Assembly: GCF_900086595.1 (NCBI RefSeq)
Contig: NZ_LT575472.1
Location: 3,355,692-3,419,691, forward strand
Length of the DNA: 64,000 nt
Direction: 5' to 3'
Source of the DNA: Clostridium nigeriense
GTDB taxonomy: Bacteria; Bacillota; Clostridia; Clostridiales; Clostridiaceae
Of this stretch, positions 19,218 to 29,187 are shown piece by piece. Below the pieces are notes generated by a model. That model was not told the origin of the DNA and did not search any database. It saw only the letters and a list, made by a program, of their open reading frames with translations. The translations under genes and the position numbers were made by a program. Position 1 is the first letter of the stretch; the number at the start of each line of letters is the position of its first letter.

Positions 19218-19236
19218 TATTATTCTTTGATTTTGT

Positions 19237-22200
19237 TTATTTTCTTTTTCTTTTATTTAATAGTGTTCCTATAGCAATTGATAGCATTGCAAATATCGAA
19301 ACTTGTAATGTTGATACATCAGCTCCTGTTTGTGGTAAGGTATTCTTATCTTCATTTTCTATAGTATCTTCAGTTACATAATCCTCACTATTATTATTCT
19401 CTGAATCAATATTGGTGTTATTATTGTCTTCTACTTCATCATTATTTTCTTCATTAGAGTTTTCAAAGTTTTCTACTGTAATAACTCTTGATACTGTTTC
19501 TGTATTTCCTGAACTATCTGAAACTGTGTAAGTAATTTTGTATTCGCCTTCTTTGCTTGTATCAACTGAACCTGATACAACTATCTTAGAAGTTAAATCT
19601 CCATCTATGTCATCTTTTGCTGAAACTCCATCCTTTGGATTAAATTCAGCCCCCAATGGAATTATATTATTTTCAGGTAATGTTATAACAGGTTTTACTA
19701 TATCCTTATCTACAGTAAAGTAATTTACATTAGTTCTAGAAAGTCCACCAAAATCATCTGTGACTTCTGCATACCATCCATATACACCATTTACTGCATT
19801 TTCCAATGTATAAGAAATTTCAGTATCATTTGTTACATTATTTACTACACCAATCACTTCATCTGTATACACATTTACATCTAAATTAGTTGTTTCAATT
19901 GTTTTTGTCTTAGGTTCAATTCCTAAATCAGCAAAGGAAATTTCAAAATCCTCTTCTCCTAATATAGTATCTCCACCTGCAACTGTATCTTTTGCATTAT
20001 AATCATCTAATGAAGGAGAATAAGTTTTAAATACTACTTTTTCACCAGTCAAATCAAAATGCATTAATCTTAAATATCCCATACCACCTTCTGGTAATCC
20101 TTGATAGTCAAATAGCATTTGATAAACTTTTCTATCATTTACTCCATCACCATCATCATCAAATTCATTTACTACAGTTTGGGCATTATGATAATGACCA
20201 GATAAAACCATACATACATTTGAATTAGTGGAAACTACTTCATTAAGTACTCTTTGAGGCTCTTCACCAAGGCCTCCACTTGCAAGTAGGTATTCATGGA
20301 AGTTTAAAATAGCTTTTCTTTCAGGATATTTCTTTAGAATATTATTCATCCATTCTATTTCTTCATCACCAATTCCCCAGCCTACATACATCATTATAAA
20401 ATCAATTCCATCTACTGATATTAAATCATAGTGAGCTCTATTATTTTTATAGCTTTCTCCATACCATGGATTATTTATAAATCTATCTTCTCCAAAGTAA
20501 GTTCCATAGTTAGTATAATCTCCAGTTAAATGTCCAACATCATGATTACCAGCTAGTACACCGTAAGGAAGCCCCGCTTCATCTAACTTTTTATAAGCTG
20601 CATCAGCATTTTCCCATTGAGAAATCATATCTACATCATCAACTATATCTCCATCGTGGAATAAATATTGAATATTCATTCTTGAACGATTTGCAAGTAA
20701 CCAATCATGTATATTTAATTGATGCTCATACTTACCAACAATATTTGTATTATCAGATGTATCTTCATTATAATACTGTGTATCACTTTCAATAGCAAAA
20801 GTAAAATCATAAGAATTTCTATTTAAATCATTTTCGTTACTAGTTGTAATATTTGGATTTTCAGAAGGTGTTGCTGGAGTTCCCGCCTCATATTGAGTTG
20901 GTGTATAACCTTCCCCATTTTGAACCATAATTTTCACTTTACTATCTTTTAAATGATCCTTTAAAGAAACTAATCCTGTTAATTTAATTTCTTCTCCATT
21001 TTGCTCCATAGTAGCTTCAACTAAGTCAAAAGAACCTGTTGTATAGTTATATGCATACATCTTTGTTTTCAAATTATTTGAAGTTCCAGTCCAGTCAACT
21101 TGAATTGATGCATTTTCATTTACTTCTTCACTTAATTCAATATCAAATTCTTCATAAGGGAATCCATTACTACTATCTGCAGTAAAATCTTGTCCATTAG
21201 TACCTGCACTTTGGCTAACCCCCTCCGTTTTAGAGATATTATAATCTCCTAAAACATATCTTTCACCCTTTTTAAAGGAAACAGTCATAATATCATTAGT
21301 GCTATCAGTTGCTTCTATTTTAAAAGTTGGGTCTGAAGTTAATATTGCACCAGGTCCTGGAGTTATTTCAAGTCCTAACTTTGCATTTTCTTCAGGAATA
21401 ATAAACTTAATTTCCTTAATATGTTCATTGTTACAATTATCAACAGTATAAATAGTTAAAGTATGTTCTCCTGGGGATAACTCTAAAGATCTAAAGGTAT
21501 AAGGTAATTCAATTTTCTTATTATCTAATTTTACTGATACTTCTTTTACTCCAGAAAGAGCATCCTTTGCGTCTACTATAATTTCATTTGTTCCTTTATA
21601 TATTTCATCATCCTTAATATTTGTAATTATTTCAGGAGCAGTGTTATCAACAATAAATTTAATATCTTCACTTTCATTTGAAGCAGTTAAGCTACCACTA
21701 AAAGTATGCTCTCCATCACTTAGCTTAGTTGTATCAATTTCATATCTTAAAGCATTAAAGGATTCATCACTTGGTGTAAAAATAGCTTCTAATATTTCAA
21801 TTTTCCCAGCTGAATCTCCCATTTTTATAACTTCTTCAGGATTTTCAAAACCTTCTGGTCTTAATATACTTCCATCTGGTAATATTAATCTAATATTTTT
21901 AACCACAAAGTCATCATTATTTTCCCAGTTATGTTCTAAGGCATTGGCTTTATTACCAGCATGAATATCAATTTGAATTTTTTCACCCTTAATAAAGTAA
22001 ACAGGATCTACATCATAAGCTACTGTGTCCCAATTATCATAAGTTCCTTCATTAAATATTCCAAGAACAGTATCACCAATTGCAACTGCATTTTTAAAGA
22101 AAGTATCAGTATCTTTAATATCAAAAACTATCTTTGCATTATTTTCAATAGATTCTACAGTTTCTGAAGTTTTATCTTCTCCATCAATAAATAGCTTGTC

Positions 22201-23295
22201 TCCAGTAGTTATTAAATTATCTATTCCAGATAAATAAGTGTTTTCATTTATGTTAAATCTTATAGCTGATGTATCAACTTCAGTATTTGTAATTCTCTTT
22301 ATAGGAGTTTTTACAGTAGTAAATCCATCACTAACTTCAAAATAATAATCAAAATAAGCTTTTCCTATTAAATCATATTTAGAAATTATCTTTGAAAATA
22401 CATCTCCCTCTTCTTTTAATAAATTATATGTTTCATAATCACTCATTTTATTATTTCTATAGCTTAATTTAACAGTTTTAATATTAGTTTCATCAGATTT
22501 AGCATTTACTTTAAATACTACTTCCTCTTCAGTAATAAAAGTTTCTTCTGTCATATCTACTACTGTAGGTTCATTTTGCGGGATAGTTGATATAGCTTGT
22601 TTAGGTTTATCCTCATCTTTTACTGTTCCTGGATCTGGTGTTCCTTTATTAGTTTTTATAACACTTTCATTTATATTTTCATCATAAAGATACTTTATAG
22701 ATTTGTCTGCGCTTGTATCTTTTACTCCATTCATATTATAAGCAACAAAATCAACTTGCTCCTTTATGCTCGTAGTAAGTCTAAGAGCTCTTGCTCCACT
22801 ATTTGCCATACCTGCACTATATACCTCAAATAAGTTTACATCCATTTGCAATTGAACCTTAAAGTGATCATTAAAATCACTAGCTGTTAAAGTGTCATTA
22901 CTTCCATTCTTAATCCAAAAAACGATAGCTTCTCCACTTTTGACATTAATATCTTCATTAATATCTACCCACATTACATCACTTTCATCACCTTTATCAG
23001 GATAGTTATAATATATTTTATAATCCTTTAAATTTACATCTATAGTAGAGTTATTATAAACCTCTATAAATTCATAAGCATCTGCACCATTAACATTTTT
23101 TGAATCTGGTAATATTTCTGTAATTAATAATTCTGGTATTTGAAAACTCTCTGTTTCATTAGCATTCTCAATAGTTTCAGCTTCTGCTAATAATGTTTTT
23201 GAACTTAATGCCATAGTCTCCATTGGAGTTGTACAAATTAAAGCTGTTAATCCTAATGTAAATAATTTACTTCTATATAATTTCCTTTTTGCCAT
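19237..23295 (-). CDS. Cell-wall-anchored calcineurin-like metallophosphoesterase
   Basis: Surface protein of 1,352 residues. After a signal peptide ending near MALSSKTLLAEA, a lamin-tail-like domain follows at about 50-190 (LLITEILPDSKNVNG, YEFIEVYNNSTIDVNLKDYK). Then come Ig-like modules, and a calcineurin-like phosphoesterase at about 830-1100 with IESDTQYYNED, FHDGDIVDD, LAGNHDVGH, NFHEYLL and SGHYHNAQ as metal-binding motifs. A DUF5011-like Ig domain (GDLTSKIVVSGSVDTSKEG) follows. An acidic Asn/Glu linker leads to LPQTG at 1320-1324, a membrane span and a KRKRK tail for sortase. TAGGAGGATATT precedes the ATG. The natural substrate is unknown; a nucleotide or phosphoester outside the cell is inferred from the neighbouring nucleoside importer. 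Confidence 0.9.
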   Translation of the reverse strand: MAKRKLYRSKLFTLGLTALICTTPMETMALSSKTLLAEAETIENANETESFQIPELLITEILPDSKNVNGADAYEFIEVYNNSTIDVNLKDYKIYYNYPDKGDESDVMWVDINEDINVKSGEAIVFWIKNGSNDTLTASDFNDHFKVQLQMDVNLFEVYSAGMANSGARALRLTTSIKEQVDFVAYNMNGVKDTSADKSIKYLYDENINESVIKTNKGTPDPGTVKDEDKPKQAISTIPQNEPTVVDMTEETFITEEEVVFKVNAKSDETNIKTVKLSYRNNKMSDYETYNLLKEEGDVFSKIISKYDLIGKAYFDYYFEVSDGFTTVKTPIKRITNTEVDTSAIRFNINENTYLSGIDNLITTGDKLFIDGEDKTSETVESIENNAKIVFDIKDTDTFFKNAVAIGDTVLGIFNEGTYDNWDTVAYDVDPVYFIKGEKIQIDIHAGNKANALEHNWENNDDFVVKNIRLILPDGSILRPEGFENPEEVIKMGDSAGKIEILEAIFTPSDESFNALRYEIDTTKLSDGEHTFSGSLTASNESEDIKFIVDNTAPEIITNIKDDEIYKGTNEIIVDAKDALSGVKEVSVKLDNKKIELPYTFRSLELSPGEHTLTIYTVDNCNNEHIKEIKFIIPEENAKLGLEITPGPGAILTSDPTFKIEATDSTNDIMTVSFKKGERYVLGDYNISKTEGVSQSAGTNGQDFTADSSNGFPYEEFDIELSEEVNENASIQVDWTGTSNNLKTKMYAYNYTTGSFDLVEATMEQNGEEIKLTGLVSLKDHLKDSKVKIMVQNGEGYTPTQYEAGTPATPSENPNITTSNENDLNRNSYDFTFAIESDTQYYNEDTSDNTNIVGKYEHQLNIHDWLLANRSRMNIQYLFHDGDIVDDVDMISQWENADAAYKKLDEAGLPYGVLAGNHDVGHLTGDYTNYGTYFGEDRFINNPWYGESYKNNRAHYDLISVDGIDFIMMYVGWGIGDEEIEWMNNILKKYPERKAILNFHEYLLASGGLGEEPQRVLNEVVSTNSNVCMVLSGHYHNAQTVVNEFDDDGDGVNDRKVYQMLFDYQGLPEGGMGYLRLMHFDLTGEKVVFKTYSPSLDDYNAKDTVAGGDTILGEEDFEISFADLGIEPKTKTIETTNLDVNVYTDEVIGVVNNVTNDTEISYTLENAVNGVYGWYAEVTDDFGGLSRTNVNYFTVDKDIVKPVITLPENNIIPLGAEFNPKDGVSAKDDIDGDLTSKIVVSGSVDTSKEGEYKITYTVSDSSGNTETVSRVITVENFENSNEENNDEVEDNNNTNIDSENNNSEDYVTEDTIENEDKNTLPQTGADVSTLQVSIFAMLSIAIGTLLNKRKRK

Positions 23296-23486
23296 AATAT
23301 CCTCCTAACTTATCTTTAAGAAAAGTTCTATTTGATTGGAGTATATCATTTCAAAATTTTAAGCAATATCATATTTATGTAAAATAAAGTAAAGACTTTT
23401 TAACAATTGTTATACATTGTTAAATTTAAATACCTCAGGATATTTACATAGAAAACTTTATTCCAAATTTATTTCCTGGCGCATTT

Positions 23487-24281
23487 TTAAAACCTTACAT
23501 AAGTTAAAAATTTATTTTTTTCTAAAACATCTATAACTTTTACAAATATTTTTCCATTTTCATATTTACAAAGATTACACTTTGTTGCTTCTTCAAATCT
23601 AACTCTACCATACTCTTCATCATATCCAACAAAAGAAAGACTACCTGCTGTAAAATAAGGTTTCCCTGCAAAAATTCCTTTATATGGATGATGAGTATGT
23701 CCTGAAAATACTCCTATAACTTTACTTTTGCTAATAGTCTCTTCAAACTCTTTACTAAAGCTAACAGGAGGCAAATTAAATTGTTCTTTTAAAAGATGAT
23801 GATGAAGCATAAGTATTATATCTTTTTCAGTATCTTTTTCTAATTCAAACCTTAACCATTCATACTGATCTAAATTTATAATTCCATTATTTTCATGATA
23901 TTTAGAATTATCAAAGCTTATTATTTTTAAATCTCCTATTTCCATAATCGTATTATAGGGTATATCACCTAATTCTTCATTAAACCAGCCCTTATAGAAC
24001 TCTTTTTTATTGTCATGATTTCCCAAGGTAACAATATAAGGAATATCCCCGAATAAACTTTCTAAGTTTTCTTTTAAACATTTATAATCTTCACTTTTTC
24101 CCGATTCAACTAAATCTCCAGTAATAATAATAAAATCTAAGGTATTCTTATCTATTTTTTCTAATACACTCTTTATTTGAATAATTGGATTAGTCATATT
24201 ATTGAAAATAGAATTATATCCTTCTTCCGCTTTTTTATACTCTCTTAAAAAATGTATGTCTGATATATGTAAAAATATCAT
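23487..24281 (-). CDS. Cytosolic calcineurin-like metallophosphoesterase
   Basis: Metal-dependent phosphoesterase of 264 residues without signal peptide. All motifs of the fold are present: ISDIHFLRE, ITGDLVESG, TLGNHDNKK, MLHHHLL and FSGHTHHP. This layout resembles class III cyclic-nucleotide phosphodiesterases (CpdA-like) and related nucleotide hydrolases. It starts two bases after the stop of the NupQ-type permease gene, so it is the last gene of the nucleoside import operon. The location suggests action on a nucleotide or cyclic nucleotide, but no assayable specificity can be read from sequence. Confidence 0.88.
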   Translation of the reverse strand: MIFLHISDIHFLREYKKAEEGYNSIFNNMTNPIIQIKSVLEKIDKNTLDFIIITGDLVESGKSEDYKCLKENLESLFGDIPYIVTLGNHDNKKEFYKGWFNEELGDIPYNTIMEIGDLKIISFDNSKYHENNGIINLDQYEWLRFELEKDTEKDIILMLHHHLLKEQFNLPPVSFSKEFEETISKSKVIGVFSGHTHHPYKGIFAGKPYFTAGSLSFVGYDEEYGRVRFEEATKCNLCKYENGKIFVKVIDVLEKNKFLTYVRF

Positions 24282-24283
24282 TA

Positions 24284-25198
24284 CTACACCTTTTTAACCT
24301 TATTTTTTCTATTCTTTATACTAAATATAACTAAAGCAACTACTGTAGCTATATATGGAATAGATGCTGTTATTTGCGTTTTTAAAGATGTGTTTTGAAG
24401 AACATTTCCTGCTGCTTGTGAGAATCCAAAAAATAAACTTGATAAAAGAACTCCTATTGGATTTGATCTACCTAAATTATTAGCAGCCATAGCAATATAT
24501 CCACGTCCTGAAGTTATATTTTGTATAAATAAAGTTACAGTTCCCATTGAAAGAAGAACTCCACCTAATCCACATAATATTCCAGATAAACTTATTGTAA
24601 GGAATTGATACTTTTCAACTGGAGTACCTAAGCTTCTTGCAGCCTCTTTATTTATTCCAATAGCTCTTAATCTATATCCTAAAACTGTTTTATATAAGAA
24701 TATATGCATAGCTATTACAATTACAAAAGCTAAATAATCTATTATTGTTAAACCAGAAAGCATTGTTCCAATAACAGGTATATCCTTTATAACTGGTAAA
24801 TCTATCTTTGTAAGACTTACTAAGCTTGGATCTGTAAAAACTCCCTTTGTTTTAAATATTACATAAAGTAAATAAGTAGTTACTCCACCCATCATTGTGT
24901 TAGTAGCCATCCCAACAACTACTGGAGAAGCTTTTAATTTAATTATACAAAAACCAACTATTGCAGATACTATCATTCCACTTACAGCACCAGCAACTAC
25001 TGACCAAAACACACTATGAGTATAATAATTAGCAACAATACTAAAGAATGCACCAGTTAACATTGTACCTTCCATAGCAATATTGAAAATCTTAACTTTT
25101 GTACATATTGCTGCTGCAAGAGTTACTAATAAAATAGGTGTCATCATACGAATAGTAGAATTAACTACTACAGCTAAATAATCTATACTTATTTCCAT
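24284..25198 (-). CDS. nupQ: Nucleoside ABC transporter permease, NupQ-type
   Basis: Permease of 304 residues in the BPD_transp_2 family (RbsC-like), with eight or more membrane spans. Typical stretches are FNIAMEGTMLTGAFFSIVAN near residue 40 and GYIAMAANNLGRSNPIGVLL near residue 240. The pair with the 359-residue permease and an RbsA-like ATPase matches the BmpA/NupNOPQ guanosine and nucleoside importers. It starts two bases after the preceding gene's stop, indicating coupled translation. Confidence 0.92.
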   Translation of the reverse strand: MEISIDYLAVVVNSTIRMMTPILLVTLAAAICTKVKIFNIAMEGTMLTGAFFSIVANYYTHSVFWSVVAGAVSGMIVSAIVGFCIIKLKASPVVVGMATNTMMGGVTTYLLYVIFKTKGVFTDPSLVSLTKIDLPVIKDIPVIGTMLSGLTIIDYLAFVIVIAMHIFLYKTVLGYRLRAIGINKEAARSLGTPVEKYQFLTISLSGILCGLGGVLLSMGTVTLFIQNITSGRGYIAMAANNLGRSNPIGVLLSSLFFGFSQAAGNVLQNTSLKTQITASIPYIATVVALVIFSIKNRKNKVKKV

Positions 25199-25200
25199 CT

Positions 25201-26280
25201 TTATTGTACTCCTTCCTTAGTTGATGCTTCTTTATTTTTCTTATACCACTTAACAGCAAATCTAGCTGTTATTAATAGAGTAATAATACCTTGAATTATA
25301 GTTGTTACTTCTGATGGAACTCCCATACTACGCTCTATTGTACTGCCCCCTGTTGTAAGTCCTGCTAAGAAAATAGAACTTACTAAAATACCAACTGGAT
25401 GATTACTTGACATTAAAGAAGCTATAATCCCTGTCCATGCATATCCCGGAGAAGTTATCATTGCATCAACATATCTATATCTAGCACCTAAAACTTCACA
25501 AGCTCCACCAAGACCTGCAATAGCACCACTTAACATTAATACATAGTACATCATCTTTGTACTGTTAACTCCACCATAATTTGCAAAGTTAGGATTTAAT
25601 CCACCCATTTTAGCCTTATATCCAAAGCTTGTCTTCTTCATAATAAATAAAATTAATAATACAGATATTAAGGCAATTATAAAGCCCCAGTGTAATGAAT
25701 ATCCCTTAAAAATCTTAGGAAGTATTGTATCAGTTAACTTTTGTGTTTGTATAGCTGATGAATCCACAGCTAATGGGTCCTTTACTACATAAGTTGTAAA
25801 ATATGAAGCTATATAATCAGCAACATAGTTAAGCATAAGAGTTATAATAAGTAAATCTAATTTAAATCTTTCGCTTAAATATGCAGAAAGAATAGAATAT
25901 AATATACCAACTAACATACCTGTAAGTAATGAAACAATTACTACGAAAACTGCTGGTCCTGGACAATTAGCTGCAACAACTGCAGATGTAAATGCTCCTA
26001 AAACCATTTGTCCAGCTGCTCCAAGACTTGAATAACCAGATCCCCATGCTAATGCACCTGCAAGCCCTGCAAAAATAATTGGAACTGAACGTGTTAATGT
26101 AGTTGTTAAATAATATGCTGATCCAAAACCACCTTTAAACATTCCAAGCATAGCTTCTATAGGATTAAATCCAGAAAGTCCAATAATCACTCCACCTAAA
26201 ATTAATCCAACAACTATAGCTTGTATAGGATGTTTTAAAGGTTCAAAAAATCCAGCAAACTTATTAATTTTACTTTTCAT
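25201..26280 (-). CDS. nupP: Nucleoside ABC transporter permease, NupP-type
   Basis: Larger partner permease of 359 residues, BPD_transp_2 family. Signature regions are LAGALAWGSGYSSLGAAGQM and GYAWTGIIASLMSSNHPVGI. About nine membrane segments. It overlaps the end of the ATPase gene by 11 bases, so translation is coupled. With NupQ it forms the channel of a nucleoside importer. Confidence 0.92.
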   Translation of the reverse strand: MKSKINKFAGFFEPLKHPIQAIVVGLILGGVIIGLSGFNPIEAMLGMFKGGFGSAYYLTTTLTRSVPIIFAGLAGALAWGSGYSSLGAAGQMVLGAFTSAVVAANCPGPAVFVVIVSLLTGMLVGILYSILSAYLSERFKLDLLIITLMLNYVADYIASYFTTYVVKDPLAVDSSAIQTQKLTDTILPKIFKGYSLHWGFIIALISVLLILFIMKKTSFGYKAKMGGLNPNFANYGGVNSTKMMYYVLMLSGAIAGLGGACEVLGARYRYVDAMITSPGYAWTGIIASLMSSNHPVGILVSSIFLAGLTTGGSTIERSMGVPSEVTTIIQGIITLLITARFAVKWYKKNKEASTKEGVQ

Positions 26281-27778
26281 TTTCCTTACCTCCTACCATT
26301 AAAAGACCTAATCTCTTTTCATCAATACTTCCTCTTTTAAATTCTCCTACAATTTCACCTTCATAAATAACATAAATTCTATCGCTTAAACTCATTATTT
26401 CACTTAACTCAGAAGAAACTAAAAGAACACTATCTCCATTATTTCTTTTTTCAACAAGCTTATCATGAATAAATTCAATAGCACCTATATCTATACCTCT
26501 AGTAGGTTCACAGGCAATAAGTAATGGTGTTTGCATTTCCATTTCCCTTGCTACTATAAGCTTTTGAGCATTACCACCTGATAATTCCTTAATTTTTTGA
26601 TTTGGAGAATCTGCTTTTACTAAGAATTTTTTTATTAATTCCTTTGCATGATTTGTAACCTTCTTAGTATCTAAAATTCCTCTTTTAGAGAAATCCTTAT
26701 GATCTTCAAAGCCCATTAATGCATTTTCTGTTAATGTAGCTTCCTTTGCACTTCCCCAGTAATATCTATCTTCTGGAATATGAGCTATACCTACATCTCT
26801 AATTTCCATAACCTTTTTATTTGTAATATCTTCATCATTAAGAAGAACTTTTCCTGAATCTACATGTTCAAGACCTGTTATACATCTTATAAGTTCAGAT
26901 TGTCCATTTCCAGATACCCCTGCAATACCAACAATCTCACCTTTTCTTACATGTAAATCAACATTATTTAAAGTTTTCTTTTCATGCTCTCCATTTAAAG
27001 TTAATCCCTTAACTTCTAATACATTTTCCTTAGTTTCTTTTTCAGGAATTACCCTTGTTAATATTTGTCTTCCTACCATTAAATAAGATAACTCTTCTAC
27101 ATTTGTATCTCTTTTAAGCTTCTCTGCAACAACTTCACCAGTTCTCATTACAACTATTCTATCAGCTACTTCCATAACTTCATTAAGCTTATGAGTTATT
27201 ATAATTATACTTTTACCAAGGCTAGCTAATTGCTTCATAGTTTTTAAAAGTTCATCTACTTCAATAGGAGTTAAAACTGCTGAAGGCTCATCGAAAATTA
27301 TAATATCTGCATTTTGATAAAGAATCTTTAAAATCTCAACACGTTGTTGTAATCCTACTGGACAATCTTCTATAATTGCCTTTGGGTCAACCTTTAACAT
27401 ATACTTCTTAGAAAGTTCTTCTACTACTTCTATATTCTTTTTATAATCGAATAAAATTCCTTTTTTCATTTCATTTTTATAAACTATATTTTCAGCAATA
27501 GTCATAGAATCAAAAAGCATAAAGTGTTGTTGAACCATTCCAATTCCTTGAGCCATAGCATCTGATGGATTATGAAAGTCCATTTTCCTGCCATTTATAT
27601 AAATTTCACCTGAATCAGGCCTTTCAAGACCATAAAGTATTTTCATTATTGTTGATTTACCAGCTCCATTTTCACCAACAATAGCTAAGATTTCACCTTT
27701 ATTAAGTTCTATACTTACCCCATTATTAGCTAGAACATTTCCATATCTTTTAACGATATTTTTCATTTCTAAAAGCAT
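26270..27778 (-). CDS. nupO: Nucleoside ABC transporter ATPase, NupO-type (two ATPase domains)
   Basis: Tandem ATP-binding protein of 502 residues, RbsA/MglA-like. Domain 1 (about 1-235) has Walker A GENGAGKSTIMKIL and Walker B IIIFDEPSAVLTP but a degenerate signature CPVGLQQR. Domain 2 (about 250-500) has a degenerate Walker A GVSGNGQSELIRC, an intact signature LSGGNAQKL and Walker B LLIACEPTRGIDIG. Such asymmetry is usual in this family. The start is set at ATG 27778, because the in-frame TTG at 27784 lies only two bases from the AAGGAG site. Confidence 0.93.
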   Translation of the reverse strand: MLLEMKNIVKRYGNVLANNGVSIELNKGEILAIVGENGAGKSTIMKILYGLERPDSGEIYINGRKMDFHNPSDAMAQGIGMVQQHFMLFDSMTIAENIVYKNEMKKGILFDYKKNIEVVEELSKKYMLKVDPKAIIEDCPVGLQQRVEILKILYQNADIIIFDEPSAVLTPIEVDELLKTMKQLASLGKSIIIITHKLNEVMEVADRIVVMRTGEVVAEKLKRDTNVEELSYLMVGRQILTRVIPEKETKENVLEVKGLTLNGEHEKKTLNNVDLHVRKGEIVGIAGVSGNGQSELIRCITGLEHVDSGKVLLNDEDITNKKVMEIRDVGIAHIPEDRYYWGSAKEATLTENALMGFEDHKDFSKRGILDTKKVTNHAKELIKKFLVKADSPNQKIKELSGGNAQKLIVAREMEMQTPLLIACEPTRGIDIGAIEFIHDKLVEKRNNGDSVLLVSSELSEIMSLSDRIYVIYEGEIVGEFKRGSIDEKRLGLLMVGGKENEK

Positions 27779-27814
27779 ATCCAATTCTCCTTTTTAATCT
27801 CCTAATCACAAAAT

Positions 27815-27844
27815 AAGGGCAAGGGACTATGCCCCACTGCCCTA
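27815..27844 (-). terminator. Stem-loop between the nucleoside-binding protein and the ATPase genes
   Basis: Imperfect stem AGGGCAGTGGGG / CCCTTGCCCT with a short loop, continuing on the minus strand as TTATTTTG. It probably attenuates or protects the upstream message so that the lipoprotein is made in excess over the membrane subunits. Confidence 0.65.
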
Positions 27845-27866
27845 TAAAAATATTATTTTCTTATTA

Positions 27867-28937
27867 TTAGTTTTTAGATTCTTCTGGAACTTCTATTACA
27901 ACTTTTCCAGATTTAATATTTTCCGCTGCACTCTTTCCAGCTTCTATAACTTCATCTGTTAAAATTTCAGTGTTTTTATAGTTCATAGTTTCTGTCGTAA
28001 CACCAACTACTCCAAAAGCTCCTTCTTTAATTCCAAGAAGCTGTGCTCCACCTTGTAATTCACCATTTAAGAATTCATCTATAATTGTATTCACACATAC
28101 TGCTGTATCTTTTATTAATCCACCTATTATATATTTGTTATCTTTTGTTGTTTGGTCAATACTTAAACCAGTTGTATATATTGGTGTACCCTTCTTTTCT
28201 AATTCAAGTGCAGCTTGATATATACCTGAGTTACCACTTGCTGATACTCCACCAAATATGAAGTTAGCACCTGCTGCCTTTTGTTGAACTGCATATTCAT
28301 ATGCTAAACTTGTATCACTATAAGAGTTTGTAAAGTTATACATAAATTTAGCATTTGGATTTAAAGATTTAACACCTTCTTCAAAACCATATCTGTACTT
28401 ATATGTAGCTTGTGTTTGGAATGAAGATACATACCCATATAAACTTTCATTCGGGAAAGCTTTTGCTATCATTGCTCCAAGTACATAGCTTCCTTCTGCT
28501 TCTTTGAATCCTATACTTGTTACTTTATCATTAGATGCTGTTGTATCAATTACAGCATATTTTGTATTTTCAAATTCATCTGCTGCTTCACTAAATGGGT
28601 CTGCTGCTTGCCAACCAATACCTATTATTAAATCATAACCTTCATTAGATGCTGCTCTTGTATTTTCTTCCCAAGCAGCTGTATCTGTACATTCAATTGA
28701 TGTCCATTGAAATCCGTACTTATCTGCTGCATCTTTTACTGCATTATAAGCTTGAAGAATAAATTGTTCTGTTCCAATTGTGTCTGAAATTAATGCTACT
28801 CTTAATTTTGAGTAATCTCCATTAGAAGAATTTTTGTCACCTGATGCACCATTACCTGATGAAGAACATCCTGCAAAAACAAGAGTTGACATAATAAATA
28901 ATAAACAAATAGTAACTTTCTTCATGATTTTTTTCAT
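27867..28937 (-). CDS. nupN: BmpA-family nucleoside-binding lipoprotein
   Basis: Substrate-binding lipoprotein of 356 residues, BMP (basic membrane protein A)/PnrA/TmpC family. The signal peptide ends in FAGC with Cys24 lipidated. Family stretches are LRVALISDTIGTEQFILQAY, GYDLIIGIGWQAADPFSEAA, FKEAEGSYVLGAMIAKAFP and GANFIFGGVSASGNSGIYQA. Known relatives bind purine nucleosides. GGGGGA precedes ATG 28937. It is the first gene of the operon with nupO, nupP, nupQ and a phosphoesterase, and is divergent from a YeiL-type regulator. Confidence 0.93.
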   Translation of the reverse strand: MKKIMKKVTICLLFIMSTLVFAGCSSSGNGASGDKNSSNGDYSKLRVALISDTIGTEQFILQAYNAVKDAADKYGFQWTSIECTDTAAWEENTRAASNEGYDLIIGIGWQAADPFSEAADEFENTKYAVIDTTASNDKVTSIGFKEAEGSYVLGAMIAKAFPNESLYGYVSSFQTQATYKYRYGFEEGVKSLNPNAKFMYNFTNSYSDTSLAYEYAVQQKAAGANFIFGGVSASGNSGIYQAALELEKKGTPIYTTGLSIDQTTKDNKYIIGGLIKDTAVCVNTIIDEFLNGELQGGAQLLGIKEGAFGVVGVTTETMNYKNTEILTDEVIEAGKSAAENIKSGKVVIEVPEESKN

Positions 28938-28968
28938 AACTAATCCCCCGTATTCAACTTATATTTTT

Positions 28969-28974
28969 ATTATA
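28969..28974 (-). promoter_or_regulatory. -10 element of the nucleoside importer promoter
   Basis: TATAAT on the minus strand, 32 bases upstream of the nupN ATG. No convincing -35 hexamer lies 17 bases further up; instead a symmetric site is centred about 41.5 bases before the predicted transcription start near 28962, as expected for an activator-dependent promoter. Confidence 0.6.
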
Positions 28975-28996
28975 ATGACTATTTTCCATTAAAAAT

Positions 28997-29010
28997 ATGA
29001 CATAGGTCAT
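28997..29010. promoter_or_regulatory. Candidate Crp/Fnr-type (YeiL) binding site
   Basis: ATGACATAGGTCAT, a dyad of ATGAC and GTCAT with four bases between, flanked by A/T-runs. It lies between the divergent nupN and yeiL-type genes. Spacing to the predicted nupN start (-41.5) is the classic class II activator position. Confidence 0.5.
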
Positions 29011-29187
29011 GTTTTTTCAAATAAATCTTTATATTTAACTTATTTTTAACAAAAATGTTCGTGATTTTCAATGGATAAATTTTCTCTTTTGATATAATAT
29101 TAAAATCTTTATTAATTGAATGATAAATACCCTTATGATAAAATATAAAATAATGAATATCTTCTTATTTGTATACTTGGAGGCCTT

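Noticed and set aside
23399..23424. TTTAACAAT / ATTGTTAAA dyad as terminator of the nucleoside operon
   Set aside because: Stem is entirely weak A/T pairs but for two, and there is no U-tract on the minus strand; it could be an operator, but nothing supports a specific role.
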